DNA of 6,195 nucleotides, taken from the NCBI GenBank assembly GCA_031278145.1, contig JAITLA010000045.1:1-6195 (forward strand), given 5' to 3'. The DNA is from Eubacteriales Family XIII. Incertae Sedis bacterium (GTDB lineage Bacteria; Bacillota_A; Clostridia; Peptostreptococcales; Anaerovoracaceae). The translations under genes and the position numbers were made by a program. The notes beneath the pieces were generated by a model, which made no database searches, was not told the DNA's origin, and saw only the letters and a list, made by a program, of their open reading frames with translations. Of this stretch, positions 4,499 to 6,195 are shown piece after piece. How positions within the stretch are numbered: position 1 is the stretch's first letter; the number at the start of each line of letters is the position of its first letter.

Positions 4499-6195
4499 CT
4501 GCCTTTAACCTCTTTTATCTCTCGCTGCATATTGATCAATTCCTTTGTCAATGCCTCTACCCTTTCTTTGTTCTCTTCCTCGTTCGCCACCGTCAGCATG
4601 CGGATGATCTCGCGTTCCCTGTCCGCGAACGCGGACAGGCGCAGCGTCTTGACGCATTCGGCGAACATCGCCTCTTCCTTGTCCGCAAGCTGCACCTTTT
4701 CGCGGATATCGAGGAGCAAAGCCCGATCCGATGGCCCCAAGACGTCCTCCAGCTTCCGCATGTCCACCTCGCCGTCGGCGGCGCAGATCTCCGTGACGGC
4801 CGAATAGATCCGAGAGGCCGCCGGCGTGGAAAACGCGTGCGCATAAGGCTTTATCCTGTCGATATACGCGCCGCTTTGCAGCATCAGCCGTATGAAATTC
4901 CGTTCCAGCATGCTGCCGCCGTCAAAATCCTCGCCCGCGTCCCTCTCGCGCCGCGCCTGCGCCGCAGGCACCCGAACGGGCGCGGACTCCCGCGCGTCCC
5001 CGCCCCAGGTTTCCCTGCGGATCGCCCCCTCCGAAACGCGCGTTTCGGCCGCGAGCTTCTTGATGTACACATCCGCCTCCACGGGGCTCAAATCACGCAG
5101 CACGGCCGCGGCAAGCCGCAAAAACGCAAGACTGCCCTCCGTCGAAGTGAGATCGCAGCGCTCGCGCGCGGCGGAGAGCTTATACTCCGTCAGGGAGGGC
5201 GCGCGCGCGACGAGCTCCGAGAACGCCTCCCGTCCGTAAGCCTTCACGTATTCGTCCGGGTCCTTCGCGCCCGTCATCCCGAGCACCCTGACCTTGCAGC
5301 CGGCGTCCCGCAGTATATCCATGCCGCGCTCCGCGGCGGTCCGGCCTGCCGCGTCGGAATCGTAAGCGATGACCACGTGCTCCGTGTAGCGCTTCAGCAT
5401 CGCGGCCTGCTCCGCCGTGAGGGCCGTACCGAGCGAGGCCGTCACATTCCGCACGCCATGCCTGTACAGGGAGATCACATCCATGTAGCCCTCGCAGAGA
5501 ATGGCGCAGTCCTCCTTCGCTATCTCCTGCCGCGTCACGTTCAGCGCGTAGAGGTTGTCCCTCTTCCGAAAGACGCGGGAATCCGAGGAATTCAGGTATT
5601 TCGGCTCGGAATCGTCAAGCGTGCGGCCCCCGAAGCCGATGATCTTGTCACGCGTGTTTATGATCGGGAACATGACGCGGTTTCTGTACCTGTCGTAACG
5701 CCGCCCCTTTGTGGATACGAGCAAACCCAACTCCAGCGGGAGCTTTTCGTCGATGCCCTTGTCCGCAAAGTGCTTGCACAGGCTGTCCCACGCCCCGTTG
5801 GCGTAGCCGACGCCGAATTTCTTCAGCACGGCGTCGTTCAGGCCGCGTCCCGCCATGTAGGACAGCGCGGGGTTTGCGGCCGACCGAAAGGCCCGGTAGA
5901 AAAACGCGGCGGCCTCTCTGTTGACGTCGTAATACGCGGAACGCTTCGCCTCGGTGCCAAACACGTCACGCCGCCACTCTATCCCGCATTCCTCCGCGAG
6001 CTTCTCAGCGGCTTCGAGGAAGCTCAGGTTCTGCAAGCGCCGCACGAAGGTGATGACATCGCCCGAAGCGCCGCAACCGAAGCAGGTGAACCACTGCTTC
6101 TCCTCGGAAACGAGGAACGACGGCGTTTTTTCGTTGTGGAAGGGACAGAGGCCCTTATAATTGACGCCCGCCTTTTTCAGCGTCACGTGCCGGCC
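4495..6195 (-). CDS. dnaG: DNA primase DnaG, 5' end cut by window
   Basis: Known: DnaG makes the RNA primers for lagging-strand synthesis and docks on the replicative helicase DnaB. Seen: 566 codons are present. The frame is open to the right edge and the first visible residues, [10 protein letters not shown], are internal to the family, so roughly 30-35 residues are missing. Numbering from the edge: CHC2 zinc finger C17, H20, C38, C41, all present; polymerase core with NRVMFPI and [21 protein letters not shown] (~172-203); TOPRIM domain with the catalytic glutamate in CEGYMDV (E235) and metal-binding DSDAAG (D279, D281), followed by KDPDEYVK (~311-318); a variable linker near 400-425; and a helical C-terminal helicase-binding domain ending in a charged helix (~535-566). 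The TGA stop overlaps the rpoD GTG by one base at each side (GTGA). All catalytic residues visible are intact, so the gene looks functional. Confidence 0.98.
   Translation of the reverse strand, partial: GRHVTLKKAGVNYKGLCPFHNEKTPSFLVSEEKQWFTCFGCGASGDVITFVRRLQNLSFLEAAEKLAEECGIEWRRDVFGTEAKRSAYYDVNREAAAFFYRAFRSAANPALSYMAGRGLNDAVLKKFGVGYANGAWDSLCKHFADKGIDEKLPLELGLLVSTKGRRYDRYRNRVMFPIINTRDKIIGFGGRTLDDSEPKYLNSSDSRVFRKRDNLYALNVTRQEIAKEDCAILCEGYMDVISLYRHGVRNVTASLGTALTAEQAAMLKRYTEHVVIAYDSDAAGRTAAERGMDILRDAGCKVRVLGMTGAKDPDEYVKAYGREAFSELVARAPSLTEYKLSAARERCDLTSTEGSLAFLRLAAAVLRDLSPVEADVYIKKLAAETRVSEGAIRRETWGGDARESAPVRVPAAQARRERDAGEDFDGGSMLERNFIRLMLQSGAYIDRIKPYAHAFSTPAASRIYSAVTEICAADGEVDMRKLEDVLGPSDRALLLDIREKVQLADKEEAMFAECVKTLRLSAFADREREIIRMLTVANEEENKERVEALTKELINMQREIKEVKGR

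Noticed and set aside
4523..4551. Possible internal promoter for rpoD: perfect TTGACA (minus strand, 4551-4546) near the end of dnaG
   Set aside because: No acceptable -10 hexamer lies 16-18 bases downstream (the bases are GCAGCG). Probably a chance match in an AT-richer coding stretch.
3260..4807. Long plus-strand open frame opposite rpoD (515 codons), and others opposite trmK and the Nif3-like gene
   Set aside because: Antisense shadows of well-conserved minus-strand genes in GC-rich DNA, where stop codons are rare.
6184..6186. GTG at 6186 as the dnaG start
   Set aside because: It sits inside the conserved N-terminal segment just before the zinc finger. The frame is open to the edge, so the true start lies outside the window.

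Overview
The window reads as a stretch of a fairly GC-rich bacterial chromosome, most likely from a Firmicute of the clostridial type. The reasons are the gene order dnaG - rpoD - trmK - Nif3-like, a SigA-like primary sigma factor of 383 residues, and purine-rich Shine-Dalgarno sequences. All five genes I accept lie on the minus strand, so transcription runs from the right edge to the left. No tRNA, rRNA, CRISPR array, insertion sequence or attachment site is visible.

Right to left: positions 6195 to 4495 hold dnaG (primase), cut at its 5' end by the window. Its stop overlaps the GTG start of rpoD (4498 to 3347) in a GTGA junction. A 16-base gap leads to trmK (3330 to 2371), a tRNA adenine-22 methyltransferase with an unusual Ala/Pro/Val repeat insert and a long tail. 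trmK overlaps by 11 bases the Nif3-like gene (2381 to 1584). The spacing suggests one transcription unit joining replication priming, housekeeping transcription, tRNA modification and a conserved metal-binding protein. Related orders are known in Firmicutes (B. subtilis dnaG-sigA, with yqfN-yqfO close by).

After a 148-base gap (1436 to 1583) holding small inverted repeats but no clear promoter or intrinsic terminator, a fifth gene starts with GTG at 1435 behind a strong AAGGAGGG site. It runs off the left edge. It encodes a Schlafen/AlbA_2-type protein with a degenerate GHKL-like ATPase region, a repetitive Lys-Ala-Gln linker and the beginning of what may be a winged helix. It is visibly less GC-rich than the operon (by hand count 28/60 G+C at 121-180, against 52/60 at 2701-2760 inside trmK), so it is probably an accessory gene inserted after the operon.

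I see no convincing novel multi-gene system. The items most worth a second look are the fifth gene with its repeat linker, whose repeat octamer is read in two registers, and the repeat-bearing insert and strong palindrome in trmK.
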